A stretch of 35,692 bases of DNA. Origin: Bacteroidota bacterium. GTDB taxonomy: Bacteria > Bacteroidota > Bacteroidia > Chitinophagales > LD1. The notes under the pieces were generated by a model. The model searched no databases, was not told the origin of the DNA, and saw nothing but the letters and a program-made list of their open reading frames with translations. Numbering within the stretch: the stretch's first letter is position 1; each line of letters begins with the position of its first letter. This document shows positions 1-9,085 of this stretch, one piece after another. The stretch spans positions 1 through 35,692 of the forward strand of contig JADKJG010000014.1 of assembly GCA_016722375.1 (NCBI GenBank), read 5' to 3'. Position numbers and translations under genes: made by a program.

Positions 1-3000
1 CATCGTTGCTCCAGATGGTAATACTAAAGCAAACTTGATGTCACCACCGGAACTGGCCGTAAATCTCAACACAAAACTCACGTCCCATGTTTCGTTGGCA
101 CCAATCGCAAATTGAAGGTGGTTATCATCTTGCAAACTGGTGGAACTCGTTACGGATTCATCAGCAGTCTTTCGGGCAAACTTGGTGGTGCCATTCAAAG
201 ACCAAGACAATAGACCGGAGCCATTGGTTCTTAATGAGGCATTGGCTGTGCCATCGGTAGAAGGCAACGTATAAGTAGTAGAGCCTGCCGCTGCCGCAGG
301 AGCAAAGCCTACATAGCCTGATGAGGAGCCACTTAATCGCAGAGCGCCTTTCACGTCTAAGGCGCTGCCGGGGCTCGTAGTTCCTACACCCACATTGCCA
401 CCATTATTATAGATATTGCTGCTGTTTACTACCCATGAACTACCGTTCCAGTAAGGAGTATTTCCGGCAGAAGAACCGGAAGGGAAAGTCCCATCAGCAC
501 CGGTTGGTCCTGTATAGCCTTGTATTCCGGTTAAATTGACAGACCATGAAGAATAGGTGCCGCTTCCTGTTTTTGAGGTAACGCCTACGGTCATTGATCC
601 AGTTACAGCGTTATAGGCAGAGACAGGTCCGGTCATAAAAGTAGAGGTGCTATTGGTCATGCTCACAATTTGTCCGATGGTGTATGCCAGACCGGTTCCC
701 ACCGTAAATGTTTTATTACCAGTGGCGACAGACATGCTGGTGGTCGAGGTCGTAGCGTATTGATCCCCATTGGTACCCGTAGCACCGGTTGCCCCGGCTA
801 CACCATCTGCGCCTGCTGGCCCGGCGGCGCCGACATCTCCCGCAATTCCAATATTCCAAGAAGCTAAAGTTCCGCTTCCTACCACCCTATCTACCGATAC
901 GGTTATAGACGTTCCCGAATAGGAAGTGACTACTCCTTCCATATATTTAGTAGTGGGTGCTGCGGTATTGGAAATCCTGACTCGTTCATTTTGAAATGCG
1001 AGCCCTGATTGCGTAGTGAAAGTTTTGCTGCCGGTTCCTATTGAAACACTGGAAGAGGAAGATGCAAGATAGCCCGCACCGGCTGTGCCCGTGGCTCCTG
1101 TAGCTCCGGTAGTACCGGTTGCTCCTACAGAACCATTAGTACCATTAGCTCCGTCAGCTCCGGTAGGTCCTTGAATCCCATTCAGATTCACTGACCAAGA
1201 TGAATAGGTCCCGCTTCCCAATTTTGAAGTAACACTTACACTCATCGTTCCATTCACTGAATTGTAAGTGGTAACCGATCCGGTCATAGAGGTCGTTGAG
1301 CTATAGGACATCGTTACGATTTGTCCCATAGTATATGCCAGCCCTGTCGCTACTGTAAAGTTCTTTGTACCAGTCGCTACTGACATACTGGTGCTGGAGG
1401 TAGTGGCATACTGATCGCCGTTAGCACCCGTTGCACCGGTAGCTCCTGTTGCACCATCGGCTCCATTGCTTCCAGCAACTCCGGTAGGTCCCGTTGCTCC
1501 TGTGGCACCTTTGGCGCCATTGGTTCCGGCAGCTCCTGTAGCTCCGGTGACACCTGCTGCGCCTGGGATTCCTGCAATACCCATTGCTCCCGTGGCACCC
1601 GTAGGACCAGCCACTAAAGTTTTCCAAGTTAAATTACCACTTCCATCATTTCTTAAAAATGAATTGACTGCACCTTGATCGGTGGGGAAGCTAGTAGTTA
1701 CGTTGTTTATCTTCGTGATGTTTCCAGAGGGGCTGATGGAGGCGAGTACGGTGCCGGATGAATTTTTCCATTCCTGCAAATTTGCGGTTTGAGTAGAATT
1801 TCCTTGAATAATCAGACCGGTGGCATCTGTTGTGTTTAGAAACCGTGTATTATAACTGGAATTTGTTCCGCTCATAAAAGTCATAGGGGTAGTGGTTAAT
1901 CTTCCGCCTACGATGTCAATACCGTGCCAGGCACCCATCTGTAGGTTTCTGCTGCCGCCGCCTTGCCAAAAAATATCTCCGCCGTCTGATCCAATCTGGA
2001 AATCACCGGTTCCGGCGGAATTAAGGAAAGAGAGTTTTGCAATATTCGTCGTGCTGCCATGAGCATCAATGGTCAAGACACTTGGGGCATTGGTTGATGA
2101 AATATTGACGTTCCCGTTAACATCCAAACGATAATTGGGTGAAGGATTATTAATCCCTACGTTGCCCCCGTTATTATAGATATTAGAAGAGTTAAGTACC
2201 CAAGAGGAACCATTCCAGAAAGGTGTATTTCCGGCTGCCGATCCGGCTGACAATAATCCGGTAGCTCCGGTCGCACCTGTAACACCTGTTGCGCCGGTAG
2301 CACCCGTTGTGCCATTCGCTCCGGTAGTTCCTGTGGCTCCGGTAGCGCCCTTCACGCCTGCAGCCCCTGCTGCACCCGTAGCTCCTGTGGTTCCATTCGT
2401 TCCTGCGGCACCTGTTGGGCCTACACTTCCAGCCACTCCCGTAGCGCCTGTAACTCCGGTAGTACCATTTATTCCTGCAGCACCTGTTGGGCCAACACTT
2501 CCGGCAGCACCCGTAGCACCGGTGGCTCCGGTAGCGCCCTTTGCTCCTCCTATTCCCGTTGCCCCTGTTGCTCCAGTAGCTCCATTTGTTCCCGCAGCAC
2601 CTGTTGGGCCGACACTTCCGGCTGCTCCAGTAGCGCCAGTAGCACCTGTTGCCCCGTTCACTCCATTACTTCCATCCGCACCTGCTGCTCCTGTAGCACC
2701 TTTGGCGCCTTTGGCTCCCGCAGCACCGGTAGCTCCGTTACTACCGTTTGCCCCATTAGCACCCGTGGCCCCTGCCGCACCGGCGACTCCGGATAGTCCT
2801 TGCGGTCCGGTAGGACCTGTAACACCTCCGCCGCCACCTAAAGTGATGCCGCCCATTCCCTTAATTATATTGGTTACGTTATTGATTGCAGGCATATTCA
2901 GCCAATTCAAACCGTCGTGGAAATACAACATCCCCGAATCGGTATCAAATACCATCAACCCTTTGGTGGGGTTACTAATAGCCACTCGTTGTGATTTAGT

Positions 3001-3270
3001 CATCCTTGGCAGCATTAAAGCTTTGGTGGTCGAACTTAAATCGAGGATAGCATTGGTATCCGGTGTGGAAGTGCCGATGCCGGCCGCCCCCTGAATAATT
3101 AGTCCATTGGAAGGAGCAACCTGAGTAGAAAAAGCGTTTCCGATGCTTAGGCCTCCCTTAACAGAGAGTTTACTGGCGGGGTTCGGCTCGCCAATACCTA
3201 CATTCTGTGCATAGTTTACTTGAAAAATGCACAATAACAACAGTGTTGTAACTAAAATCCTGGTTCTCAT
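1..3270 (-). CDS. secreted collagen-like repeat protein, 3' end beyond the window
   Basis: One frame is open from an ATG at 3270 to the left edge with no stop, more than 1,085 codons, so the C-terminus is missing. The product starts MRTRILVTTLLLLC and has a signal peptide ending near YAQ (about residue 22). A head of about 125 residues follows, with the phrases LDLSSTTKALMLPRM and GLMVFDTDSGMLYF that are common in bacteroidotal tail-fibre-like surface proteins. Gly-x-y tracts lie at about nt 2826-2245, 1613-1420, 1170-1080, 837-770 and 519-490. Three homologous beta-type modules of about 80 residues separate the later tracts. The last visible part (SLQDDNHLQFAIGANETW) looks like a beta-structured tail. 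Probable role: extracellular or cell-surface fibre (inference). There is no sign of a frameshift. It is similar in build to the protein at 26552-30988 but not the same. Confidence 0.88.
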   Translation of the reverse strand, partial: MRTRILVTTLLLLCIFQVNYAQNVGIGEPNPASKLSVKGGLSIGNAFSTQVAPSNGLIIQGAAGIGTSTPDTNAILDLSSTTKALMLPRMTKSQRVAISNPTKGLMVFDTDSGMLYFHDGLNWLNMPAINNVTNIIKGMGGITLGGGGGVTGPTGPQGLSGVAGAAGATGANGANGSNGATGAAGAKGAKGATGAAGADGSNGVNGATGATGATGAAGSVGPTGAAGTNGATGATGATGIGGAKGATGATGATGAAGSVGPTGAAGINGTTGVTGATGVAGSVGPTGAAGTNGTTGATGAAGAAGVKGATGATGTTGANGTTGATGATGVTGATGATGLLSAGSAAGNTPFWNGSSWVLNSSNIYNNGGNVGINNPSPNYRLDVNGNVNISSTNAPSVLTIDAHGSTTNIAKLSFLNSAGTGDFQIGSDGGDIFWQGGGSRNLQMGAWHGIDIVGGRLTTTPMTFMSGTNSSYNTRFLNTTDATGLIIQGNSTQTANLQEWKNSSGTVLASISPSGNITKINNVTTSFPTDQGAVNSFLRNDGSGNLTWKTLVAGPTGATGAMGIAGIPGAAGVTGATGAAGTNGAKGATGATGPTGVAGSNGADGATGATGATGANGDQYATTSSTSMSVATGTKNFTVATGLAYTMGQIVTMSYSSTTSMTGSVTTYNSVNGTMSVSVTSKLGSGTYSSWSVNLNGIQGPTGADGANGTNGSVGATGTTGATGATGTAGAGYLASSSSSVSIGTGSKTFTTQSGLAFQNERVRISNTAAPTTKYMEGVVTSYSGTSITVSVDRVVGSGTLASWNIGIAGDVGAAGPAGADGVAGATGATGTNGDQYATTSTTSMSVATGNKTFTVGTGLAYTIGQIVSMTNSTSTFMTGPVSAYNAVTGSMTVGVTSKTGSGTYSSWSVNLTGIQGYTGPTGADGTFPSGSSAGNTPYWNGSSWVVNSSNIYNNGGNVGVGTTSPGSALDVKGALRLSGSSSGYVGFAPAAAAGSTTYTLPSTDGTANASLRTNGSGLLSWSLNGTTKFARKTADESVTSSTSLQDDNHLQFAIGANETWDVSFVLRFTASSGGDIKFALVLPSGATM
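520..768 (-). repeat. beta module C of the collagen-like protein
   Basis: The translation begins GDQYATTSTTSMSVATGNK and ends YSSWSVNLTGIQG. It is close to module A, so A and C probably come from the more recent duplication. Confidence 0.72.
838..1078 (-). repeat. beta module B of the collagen-like protein
   Basis: The translation begins GYLASSSSSVSIGTGSKTF and ends LASWNIGIAGD. It is the most diverged of the three modules but keeps the TGxKxFT, GSGT and SW positions. Confidence 0.7.
1171..1419 (-). repeat. beta module A of the collagen-like protein
   Basis: The translation begins GDQYATTSSTSMSVATG and ends YSSWSVNLNGIQG, about 83 residues. It is homologous to the modules at 838-1078 and 520-768 in the same protein. 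Each module sits between two Gly-x-y tracts, which suggests duplication of a collagen-plus-module block. Confidence 0.75.
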
Positions 3271-3882
3271 AGTCAATTTATTTCGGCTCTTAAAATCAGG
3301 GACAAAAATTTCCCATACTGTCTTTTACGTTGTGCGATACAAATAGGTTCAGTATTGCCAATAGAAATTTTACAAACCTCACTTTGTGTATATAGCCAGC
3401 CGGTATCTCGAATAATGGCACCAAAAGCCAATTCATATTGATAGTCGCGATAAATCTATTTTATAGAGTACGAGTGTCTCTATTAATAAGGAGGTGGTGT
3501 TCGGAATGGAAGTAAGAAGCCGAAGCCAGTAGCCTACCTAGTTCAAAGTTTTAGGTTATCCCCAAAACACAGATTTAGCGAATCAGCACACATCGTGAGC
3601 GAATCAGTGCTTATCTTCTCGTAATCAGCACACATCTTGACAAGAAGTGTGCTGATCTTGTGAAGATGTGTACAGCTTTAGGGAAGAAGTGTGCTGATTT
3701 AGGGAAGAAGTGTGCAGCTTTAGACAAGAAGTGTGCTGATTCGCACGCAATCAGCACCGATTCGCACGCAATGTGTGCTGATTCGCTCACGATGTGCGCT
3801 GATTCGCTGAAAAGCCTGTTCTGTCTGGTCAATTTGGCAGGAAGACGCGATTCTGTTCACGAAACAAAGTCAGGGTTGTAAT
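3271..3882. other. intergenic region with 21-bp array
   Basis: These 612 bases lie upstream of the collagen-like gene and downstream of the alpha-2-macroglobulin gene, both on the minus strand. Positions 3271-3576 hold no gene that I can support; they should carry the promoter of the collagen-like gene, but I see no clear TAnnTTTG box. Positions 3577-3810 hold the 21-bp array listed separately. The short open frames that cross the array on both strands follow from the period being a multiple of three. Confidence 0.6.
3577..3810. repeat. 21-bp-period array with strand switch and 31-bp inverted arms
   Basis: The core AATCAGCA/TG recurs at 3581, 3602 and 3623. After about 3640 the reverse-complement form takes over, with GTGT(G/A)C-type cores at 3647, 3668, 3689, 3710, 3731, (3752), 3773 and 3794. 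Every step is 21 bp or a multiple. The outer units form inverted arms, 3577-3607 and 3778-3808, that match at 30 of 31 positions around a 170-bp centre. Units are degenerate, not identical. This is neither a CRISPR array nor a recognised repeat family. Confidence 0.85.
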
Positions 3883-6800
3883 TTATGGATTCACGAAAAC
3901 CCTTTCGGAAGCTACCCAGTTTTTATGTTCGGCGGTGTAGTAGAGATAAGCATTGGAAGCCGGGGCCTCATATTCTCCGGGAATCTCAGCCTTCAGGTCG
4001 AGGTTGATTTGCTTTTTGGCATTGGGTGCCAGGGCGCGGAAATAGCAGGCGATGTTGTTGCCGATGATTTCGTAAAAATCAATGAAGCCTTTTTCCTGCA
4101 GTTCCTTCAGTTGCCAAGGTTGTGCCGAAAATCCGGCGGGGATGCCAATCATAGCCATCGTCATGGGCTGACCGGTTCCGGTTTTGTTGGTTAGCGTAGC
4201 AGAGAGGCGAAGCGTCTCGCCCACCTTCACTTGTTTGGCAGCGAACTGTGTTTCGAGCGTAACCACACATTCCTTAGAACTGGCGGGCAAGGTGGTGCTA
4301 TAAGTGATGTTCACGGCATAAGGCAGGGCTTGCTTGCAGTCTTTGAATTTCACTTCCACTTTCTGTTTTCCCGATTGGATAAATTTCTCCAGACCGGTGA
4401 TTTCAATATTCCCTTTTTGTCCTTTGGCATATCCTTTTGAAGCTACCGATGTGCCGTTTACCCATATTTCGACTGTCCCTGATTCATCAGTCCGTTTGCT
4501 AAACTCGGCATACTTCGTCAATGCCTTTAACGCAAGAATGGTAGCCTGTGGAGAGCCAAAACCTCCAAAACCACTGCGGGAACCAATCAGATATTTTATG
4601 CCGCCGGTGATCGCTGCGTTATTGGGGTTTTGTGATTTCATCAGGGCGAGCAAACTGAGCGAGGTGGTTTCTACATGCAGACTCAGTCCCGTACTGCGCG
4701 TGATAGAATGTTTTGCACCGGTCCAGAAACCGGCATCGCTGCGTGTTTTAATCAGGCGAGTGAGCATCTCTTCCCCCCGTTCCTTATCTCCGAAATTGAA
4801 AAGTGCATTGGCACAAAGCGCTATGATGTAGGGGTCGTTAGTTTTCTTGGCACTCTTCACCACAGCATCCAATTCCTTCTCAATATTTTTGTAACCGGCT
4901 TCACTCAATGCGTAAACGATATAGGCATTTGTCACATCTTCATCTGCTGCTCCGAAAGAATCCAGTGCTTGAGGATTTTTAATGAAGCCCCCGTTGCCAT
5001 CGCGTTTATCGAGCAAGAGTTTGGCTGTACGCTCAAGCATTTTTTCATCCACGCCCCCATAAACCTTTTTCATATCGGTGAACTCCATCAGCCCATAAGC
5101 AGTAAGTGCTTCATGAGCCGGTGCAGCGCCAAACCATTCATAACCGTTTTCTTTGGTCTCATAAGCAATGAGTTTCTTGTAGCCTTCGTCAAGCCACTTG
5201 TTGGCTTTGGCTTCTAATTTAGGGTCGTTCACTTCCATCGCTTTTAGATAGTTCAGTACCATGATATTTGGATAGGTAGAAGAAGAAGCCTGTTCAAAAC
5301 ATCCATGCGGCTCGCGGAGAATAGATTCCACCCCGTCCATCAACTCGCTCATGATGTTGGGATAAGCGGTGAATGTAGCTTTCAAAGAACCGGGCACCAC
5401 ATTTTGTGGGTGGATGGAAAAATCTTTTTGTAAATCCTGTCCGCTCAAAGAAATATTGGCGGGAAATCCTTTTGCAATCACTTTAATGTTTCGGGTGATG
5501 GCATCATTGAAAGAGGAAGTGGTGAATTTGATTTCCAATTTTCCTTCACCAATCTCATTCGTGGCTGTACCATCGAGGTAGATCACTTTCGATTGACCGG
5601 AAGTCAATATCACTTCGCTTTGTTTGGAAGTCACTTGCAATTGCTTAGGTGCTGAAATAATCATCCTACCGTTAATGGTAGAAGATGTATTGTTTTTGAG
5701 AAACACCGGTATCATCATCTTATCACCACTTACCACTTCCACAGGAATCTTAACATCCATCGTGAAAGGCAAGTTGGTGGAGAAATTAAACTCGGTTCTT
5801 CCTATGGAACCATCATCGCCAAATCCTTCAATAGTGGTTTTAAAAGAAGAGATGAGATCATTCGTTATAAATTCAACTTGTGCACGACCGTTACGATCAG
5901 TTTCTACGTTGCCATTCCAGTAAACGGTAGTAGCGAAATCATTTCTTGTGGTGTCCTGCGGAGAATATTTCTTTTTAGGAAATTCTTTGGCGCGATAGAA
6001 TAACTCCTGCGTTTTTTCAGCGTTTTTATCGAAGGCTTTCAAATCATTTAGTCTTACATCATCAACCGCAACATGAATTTCATCGGCGAGGACATCTTCG
6101 TTTTTATTGACTGGGATTTCATTACCAAGGTCTGGTGCAACATCTTTTCCCAAAGGTTGTTTAAACATTTGAGCCTCCGCCGGTTGCCCTTCGTTTGCTG
6201 CAAACATGCGTTCCTCCATCGCCCCACCTACAGCCATAGGCATCACATCAAAACCTCTGTTTTTAAATACCCGATGATTATCATAAAGATAGTAGCTCAG
6301 GTTGGTGCTGTATTCAAGAATCTCCTGAACCTGCGTGGGGTGCTCGTTGGCAGAAATTTCAAGTTGCTTGTCTGTCGAAATATCAATCTTGTTGAAAGAG
6401 AATTTACCCTCCTTATCTGTCGTAGTGCTTCGGCCACTTTCTTTAAACTTCAATTGAACACCGGATAAAGGTTTGCCGGAGTTCCCGTCATACACGATTC
6501 CGGCAAGTGTTGCTTTCTCACCCTGAAATTTGATGACCGGAAATTCCTGTCGGATGATTTGCTTCCACGTATATCTTCTCCATCCGCTGGTCATCAACAG
6601 CAAGTCGAGTGCTCGATCAGCTTTGGGTTCTTTAGAGTTGAAATAGAAATGAGGCTCCTCTACTTTTTCTTTCAGATCCGGTTCCAGTAAAATTTTGGAG
6701 AGAATCGTCCCCTGTTTATCATCGGCAAAACTGAGCAGGTTGTCGTCCACTACTGAAAGAGAGAAATTGCCGGGAACGGGTAATCCTTTTTCATCCGTCA

Positions 6801-7239
6801 CCTTAATATTCATCAACACCTTTTCGCGCGGCTTGTATTGTTCTTTTGCTGTAGTTACTGATATGTTTAGTTGCTTGTCTTTGTTGACGAAGACTAGACG
6901 TTCGCAACGCTCAATACCTTCTTTGTCCAATAAGGTGATTTGCGAAATACCAATAGGAAATTTATCAGTGTTGATGGTCAGAGTGTTTTCTCCTTTCGCG
7001 GCGCTGAATCCCTGGGCATAATATATTTTGCCTCGTGTTTGAGCAATCAATGATAGCTCCTCTGCTCTCCACGAATTCACTGAAAGGGATAGCGACTTTC
7101 CACTCTGTTCACCGACATGCAAAACATATCCCACTTTAGATGCTTCGGGCAACACAAACTCTTCGAGTATTCCCTCCGGTTTCACTATGCGTGCTCTATA
7201 ATGTTCCTTTTCTTTCGGCGATAAATCAAAAGAGCCCAT
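3883..7239 (-). CDS. alpha-2-macroglobulin family protein, C-terminal part (after frameshift)
   Basis: This is the larger part of a secreted alpha-2-macroglobulin-like protease inhibitor, which traps proteases through a reactive thioester. Visible elements are MG-type beta domains (YKPREKVLMNIKVTDEKGLP), a carboxypeptidase-regulatory-like insert (GIVYDGNSGKPLSGVQLKF), the A2M domain, and the thioester motif GCFEQ at nt 5290-5304, followed by the helical thioester domain and a receptor-binding-like C-terminus. The ATG at 7239 is only the first Met after the frameshift. The true frame continues upstream to about 7294 and joins the ORF at 7287-8192. The joined protein would have about 1,436 residues, a normal length for the family. 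No penicillin-binding protein 1C gene, a frequent partner in proteobacteria, is adjacent. Confidence 0.85.
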   Translation of the reverse strand: MGSFDLSPKEKEHYRARIVKPEGILEEFVLPEASKVGYVLHVGEQSGKSLSLSVNSWRAEELSLIAQTRGKIYYAQGFSAAKGENTLTINTDKFPIGISQITLLDKEGIERCERLVFVNKDKQLNISVTTAKEQYKPREKVLMNIKVTDEKGLPVPGNFSLSVVDDNLLSFADDKQGTILSKILLEPDLKEKVEEPHFYFNSKEPKADRALDLLLMTSGWRRYTWKQIIRQEFPVIKFQGEKATLAGIVYDGNSGKPLSGVQLKFKESGRSTTTDKEGKFSFNKIDISTDKQLEISANEHPTQVQEILEYSTNLSYYLYDNHRVFKNRGFDVMPMAVGGAMEERMFAANEGQPAEAQMFKQPLGKDVAPDLGNEIPVNKNEDVLADEIHVAVDDVRLNDLKAFDKNAEKTQELFYRAKEFPKKKYSPQDTTRNDFATTVYWNGNVETDRNGRAQVEFITNDLISSFKTTIEGFGDDGSIGRTEFNFSTNLPFTMDVKIPVEVVSGDKMMIPVFLKNNTSSTINGRMIISAPKQLQVTSKQSEVILTSGQSKVIYLDGTATNEIGEGKLEIKFTTSSFNDAITRNIKVIAKGFPANISLSGQDLQKDFSIHPQNVVPGSLKATFTAYPNIMSELMDGVESILREPHGCFEQASSSTYPNIMVLNYLKAMEVNDPKLEAKANKWLDEGYKKLIAYETKENGYEWFGAAPAHEALTAYGLMEFTDMKKVYGGVDEKMLERTAKLLLDKRDGNGGFIKNPQALDSFGAADEDVTNAYIVYALSEAGYKNIEKELDAVVKSAKKTNDPYIIALCANALFNFGDKERGEEMLTRLIKTRSDAGFWTGAKHSITRSTGLSLHVETTSLSLLALMKSQNPNNAAITGGIKYLIGSRSGFGGFGSPQATILALKALTKYAEFSKRTDESGTVEIWVNGTSVASKGYAKGQKGNIEITGLEKFIQSGKQKVEVKFKDCKQALPYAVNITYSTTLPASSKECVVTLETQFAAKQVKVGETLRLSATLTNKTGTGQPMTMAMIGIPAGFSAQPWQLKELQEKGFIDFYEIIGNNIACYFRALAPNAKKQINLDLKAEIPGEYEAPASNAYLYYTAEHKNWVASERVFVNP

Positions 7240-7286
7240 ACCAAAATGATAGCTGTTGAACCGAGTGACGAAAGCACCTTGGGCAT

Positions 7287-8192
7287 CTACAATAATTCCT
7301 CTACGTCTGCCGGTTTGCCAAATTCATTTAGAGCGCGAAAAGCAATTCGAGCTTTGATATTCGATACCATATCTCCGCCTTCAGGAAAAAACTCCATCTT
7401 GATTTGATTCAAAACTATGGGGATGCTGCGTGAAATAGATTCGGTGCTTCCTTCAAAATCAATCAGGGCATTGATGATTCCATCGGGTGAATCCAAATCT
7501 TTCGGCAAAGTGAATTTAAGATTCGCCTTGCCCAGAGCATCGGTGGTCACAGTGCCTTCCGTAATATCTTTCCCTGCCACAGAGGTGATAAATTTAACGG
7601 CAGTGGATGCCAGTGCTTTATTTTCGTTGGTGTTCAATTCCAGATTTGCTACCACCACATCTCCCTTTCCATAAGCCTTCTTCTCAAAATCCAATTTCAT
7701 TTTCAGGCGGGGCATCACCACATTTTGAACCGTGATGTCTTTCTCAAATTGGAAACTGGAGTCTTCATTCTTCTGCCATTCTGTATAGGCTTTGATTTTA
7801 TAAATGCCTCCGGGATGTGCGCTTAAATCAAAATCTCCTTTGGCTATGCCATTTATAGCTACTAATTTCAGGTGTTTTTCCGTAGAACCCTTTGGCGTGA
7901 TAAATTCTACGTGGACTACATCAGAACTGCCGGAAGGTTTTAATGTTTCCCCTGCCCGCACATAAGCCGTGAACCAAATAGTTTCACCCGGTTTATAAAA
8001 TGATTTATCTGTTTGCAGATAGACTCGGTCTTCGCTGGCCTTTTCATAAAAATTTCGGAACTTCTCTTTCAGTTGTTTTACGAAAGCGGTCTCGGTAGTC
8101 AATGCCGGATTGCCGATGGCTAATGCCGCTACAAAAACACTGAGAAAAAACATAATCAGGACGATGGAGAATATTGGTGATTGTTTTTTCAT
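7287..8192 (-). CDS. alpha-2-macroglobulin family protein, N-terminal part (truncated by frameshift)
   Basis: The product starts MKKQSPIFSIVLIMFFL with a hydrophobic export signal (about residues 7-28). An MG domain follows with the family hallmark YLQTDKSFYKPGETIWFTAYV and then further beta domains (FFPEGGDMVSNIKARIAFRA). The frame ends in KPADVEELL and a stop at 7287-7289. One extra G in the coding strand at about 7294-7297 would give KPADVEGIIVDAQGAFVTRF and join the ORF ending at 3883. The lesion is thus one lost base in a probable GGG run. It may be a sequencing error or a real inactivation. The start is the first ATG, directly before a good signal peptide. Confidence 0.85.
   Translation of the reverse strand: MKKQSPIFSIVLIMFFLSVFVAALAIGNPALTTETAFVKQLKEKFRNFYEKASEDRVYLQTDKSFYKPGETIWFTAYVRAGETLKPSGSSDVVHVEFITPKGSTEKHLKLVAINGIAKGDFDLSAHPGGIYKIKAYTEWQKNEDSSFQFEKDITVQNVVMPRLKMKLDFEKKAYGKGDVVVANLELNTNENKALASTAVKFITSVAGKDITEGTVTTDALGKANLKFTLPKDLDSPDGIINALIDFEGSTESISRSIPIVLNQIKMEFFPEGGDMVSNIKARIAFRALNEFGKPADVEELL
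7292..7298 (-). other. frameshift site in the alpha-2-macroglobulin gene
   Basis: The coding strand reads GTAGAGGAATTATTGTAG. Reading GAGGGAATT instead would keep the frame across the two ORFs. Protein similarity to the family continues on both sides, which fixes the site to a few bases. Confidence 0.75.
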
Positions 8193-8462
8193 GGCTTAAA
8201 ATTTATTCGTTGAAGTAGAGATGTGCGATGGCCGGAGATTTCACAAAACAAATGGAAAAATATTTGTTAAAGGAAGATAATAGCCGGTTAGCGCGATATG
8301 AATGATGGTCTTGGCTTGGTATTTGTACGAAGTTCTATTAGTCGGCTTTTAAGAAGCTGAAGAACAAAGTGTTTTGTGCAAATAAATTAGGAAGTCGGAA
8401 TTAAAAAAAATTGTAGTTTTATATCAGGATTAAAATTATTTGTTCACCCAAAAATCAATTCT

Positions 8463-8945
8463 ATGAAAGCGATAGTAGGTTCTTATAAGTCACGTGAAGA
8501 TGCAGAAAAATCTCATGCCACGTTGTTAGATCATGGCTTTATTCCAATGGAAGTAACCTTGATTAATAAAGACGAATTGCTGCATAATCATATTAGCGTG
8601 AGACCTCATAATACTATGGGGCGCGTAGAAATAGTTATTGGCTTTGTTGGGGGCATGTGTCTTGGTGTTTTGATTGGGCTGGGTGTATTTGACTTTGCAC
8701 CATTGCATCTGCTTTACGGAAAGGGATTATTGCCGGGCGCTATCGCGGGAAGTATTGTTGGTTTATGGATTGGCGGGGTAGTGGGCTTTATTTCTTCTGT
8801 GGTTGGGAACAAAATGCTTTCATCTAAATATGAGAAAGATTTGAACGAAGGTAAATTTCTGGTATTGGTGGCTGGCACCAGAGGTAAAATCCAAAAGGCA
8901 CATGAAATTATCCAGACTCCTGATATTGAACTGGAGTTGGATTAA
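8463..8945 (+). CDS. small membrane protein with two glycine-rich helices
   Basis: The 160-residue product starts MKAIVGSYKSREDAEKSHATLLDHGF. This short alpha/beta stretch resembles the N-terminus of general-stress, YflT-like proteins, in which a residue pair 'REDAE' opens a helix. Two glycine-rich hydrophobic segments follow at about residues 56-80 and 87-115, with Gly-zipper spacing. A short cytosolic end (GKFLVLVAGTRGKIQKAHEII) repeats the alpha/beta theme. I cannot name a function; an inner-membrane protein linked to stress is the best guess. It is monocistronic by spacing: 270 bp of free sequence upstream and 140 bp downstream. A TTG at 8411 and TTATTTG at 8436 could form a weak promoter. 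Confidence 0.7.
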   Translation: MKAIVGSYKSREDAEKSHATLLDHGFIPMEVTLINKDELLHNHISVRPHNTMGRVEIVIGFVGGMCLGVLIGLGVFDFAPLHLLYGKGLLPGAIAGSIVGLWIGGVVGFISSVVGNKMLSSKYEKDLNEGKFLVLVAGTRGKIQKAHEIIQTPDIELELD

Positions 8946-9036
8946 ATGGAATAGGAGACCCCTATATATCGGGGGTGGCGGACTGTGTGGTTGCCCTATT
9001 TTATACACGGTACAGTACCTGCCTTGTTAAAAAGAT

Positions 9037-9062
9037 ATAGAAATGGCACATTATATTTCTAT
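9037..9062. promoter_or_regulatory. inverted repeat before the ECF sigma gene
   Basis: ATAGAAAT at 9037-9044 and ATTTCTAT at 9055-9062 form a perfect 8-bp inverted repeat with a 10-bp centre, 24 bp before the sigma factor start. It could be an operator. No other copy was noticed. Confidence 0.3.
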
Positions 9063-9085
9063 TTTAGTGTGATAAAAGACGGTAT

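Noticed and set aside
2309..3094. Plus-strand Pro/Ala-rich frame of 261 codons
   Set aside because: Antisense shadow of the minus-strand collagen tract, with no start signal or domain of its own.
3577..3810. CRISPR array
   Set aside because: Units are contiguous and degenerate with no unique spacers, and no cas genes are near. The same holds for the other 21-bp arrays.
3660..3881. Small Cys-rich protein (KKCADLG heptads)
   Set aside because: The array is open on both strands and the units switch orientation in the middle, which a selected protein would not tolerate; kept only as a repeat.
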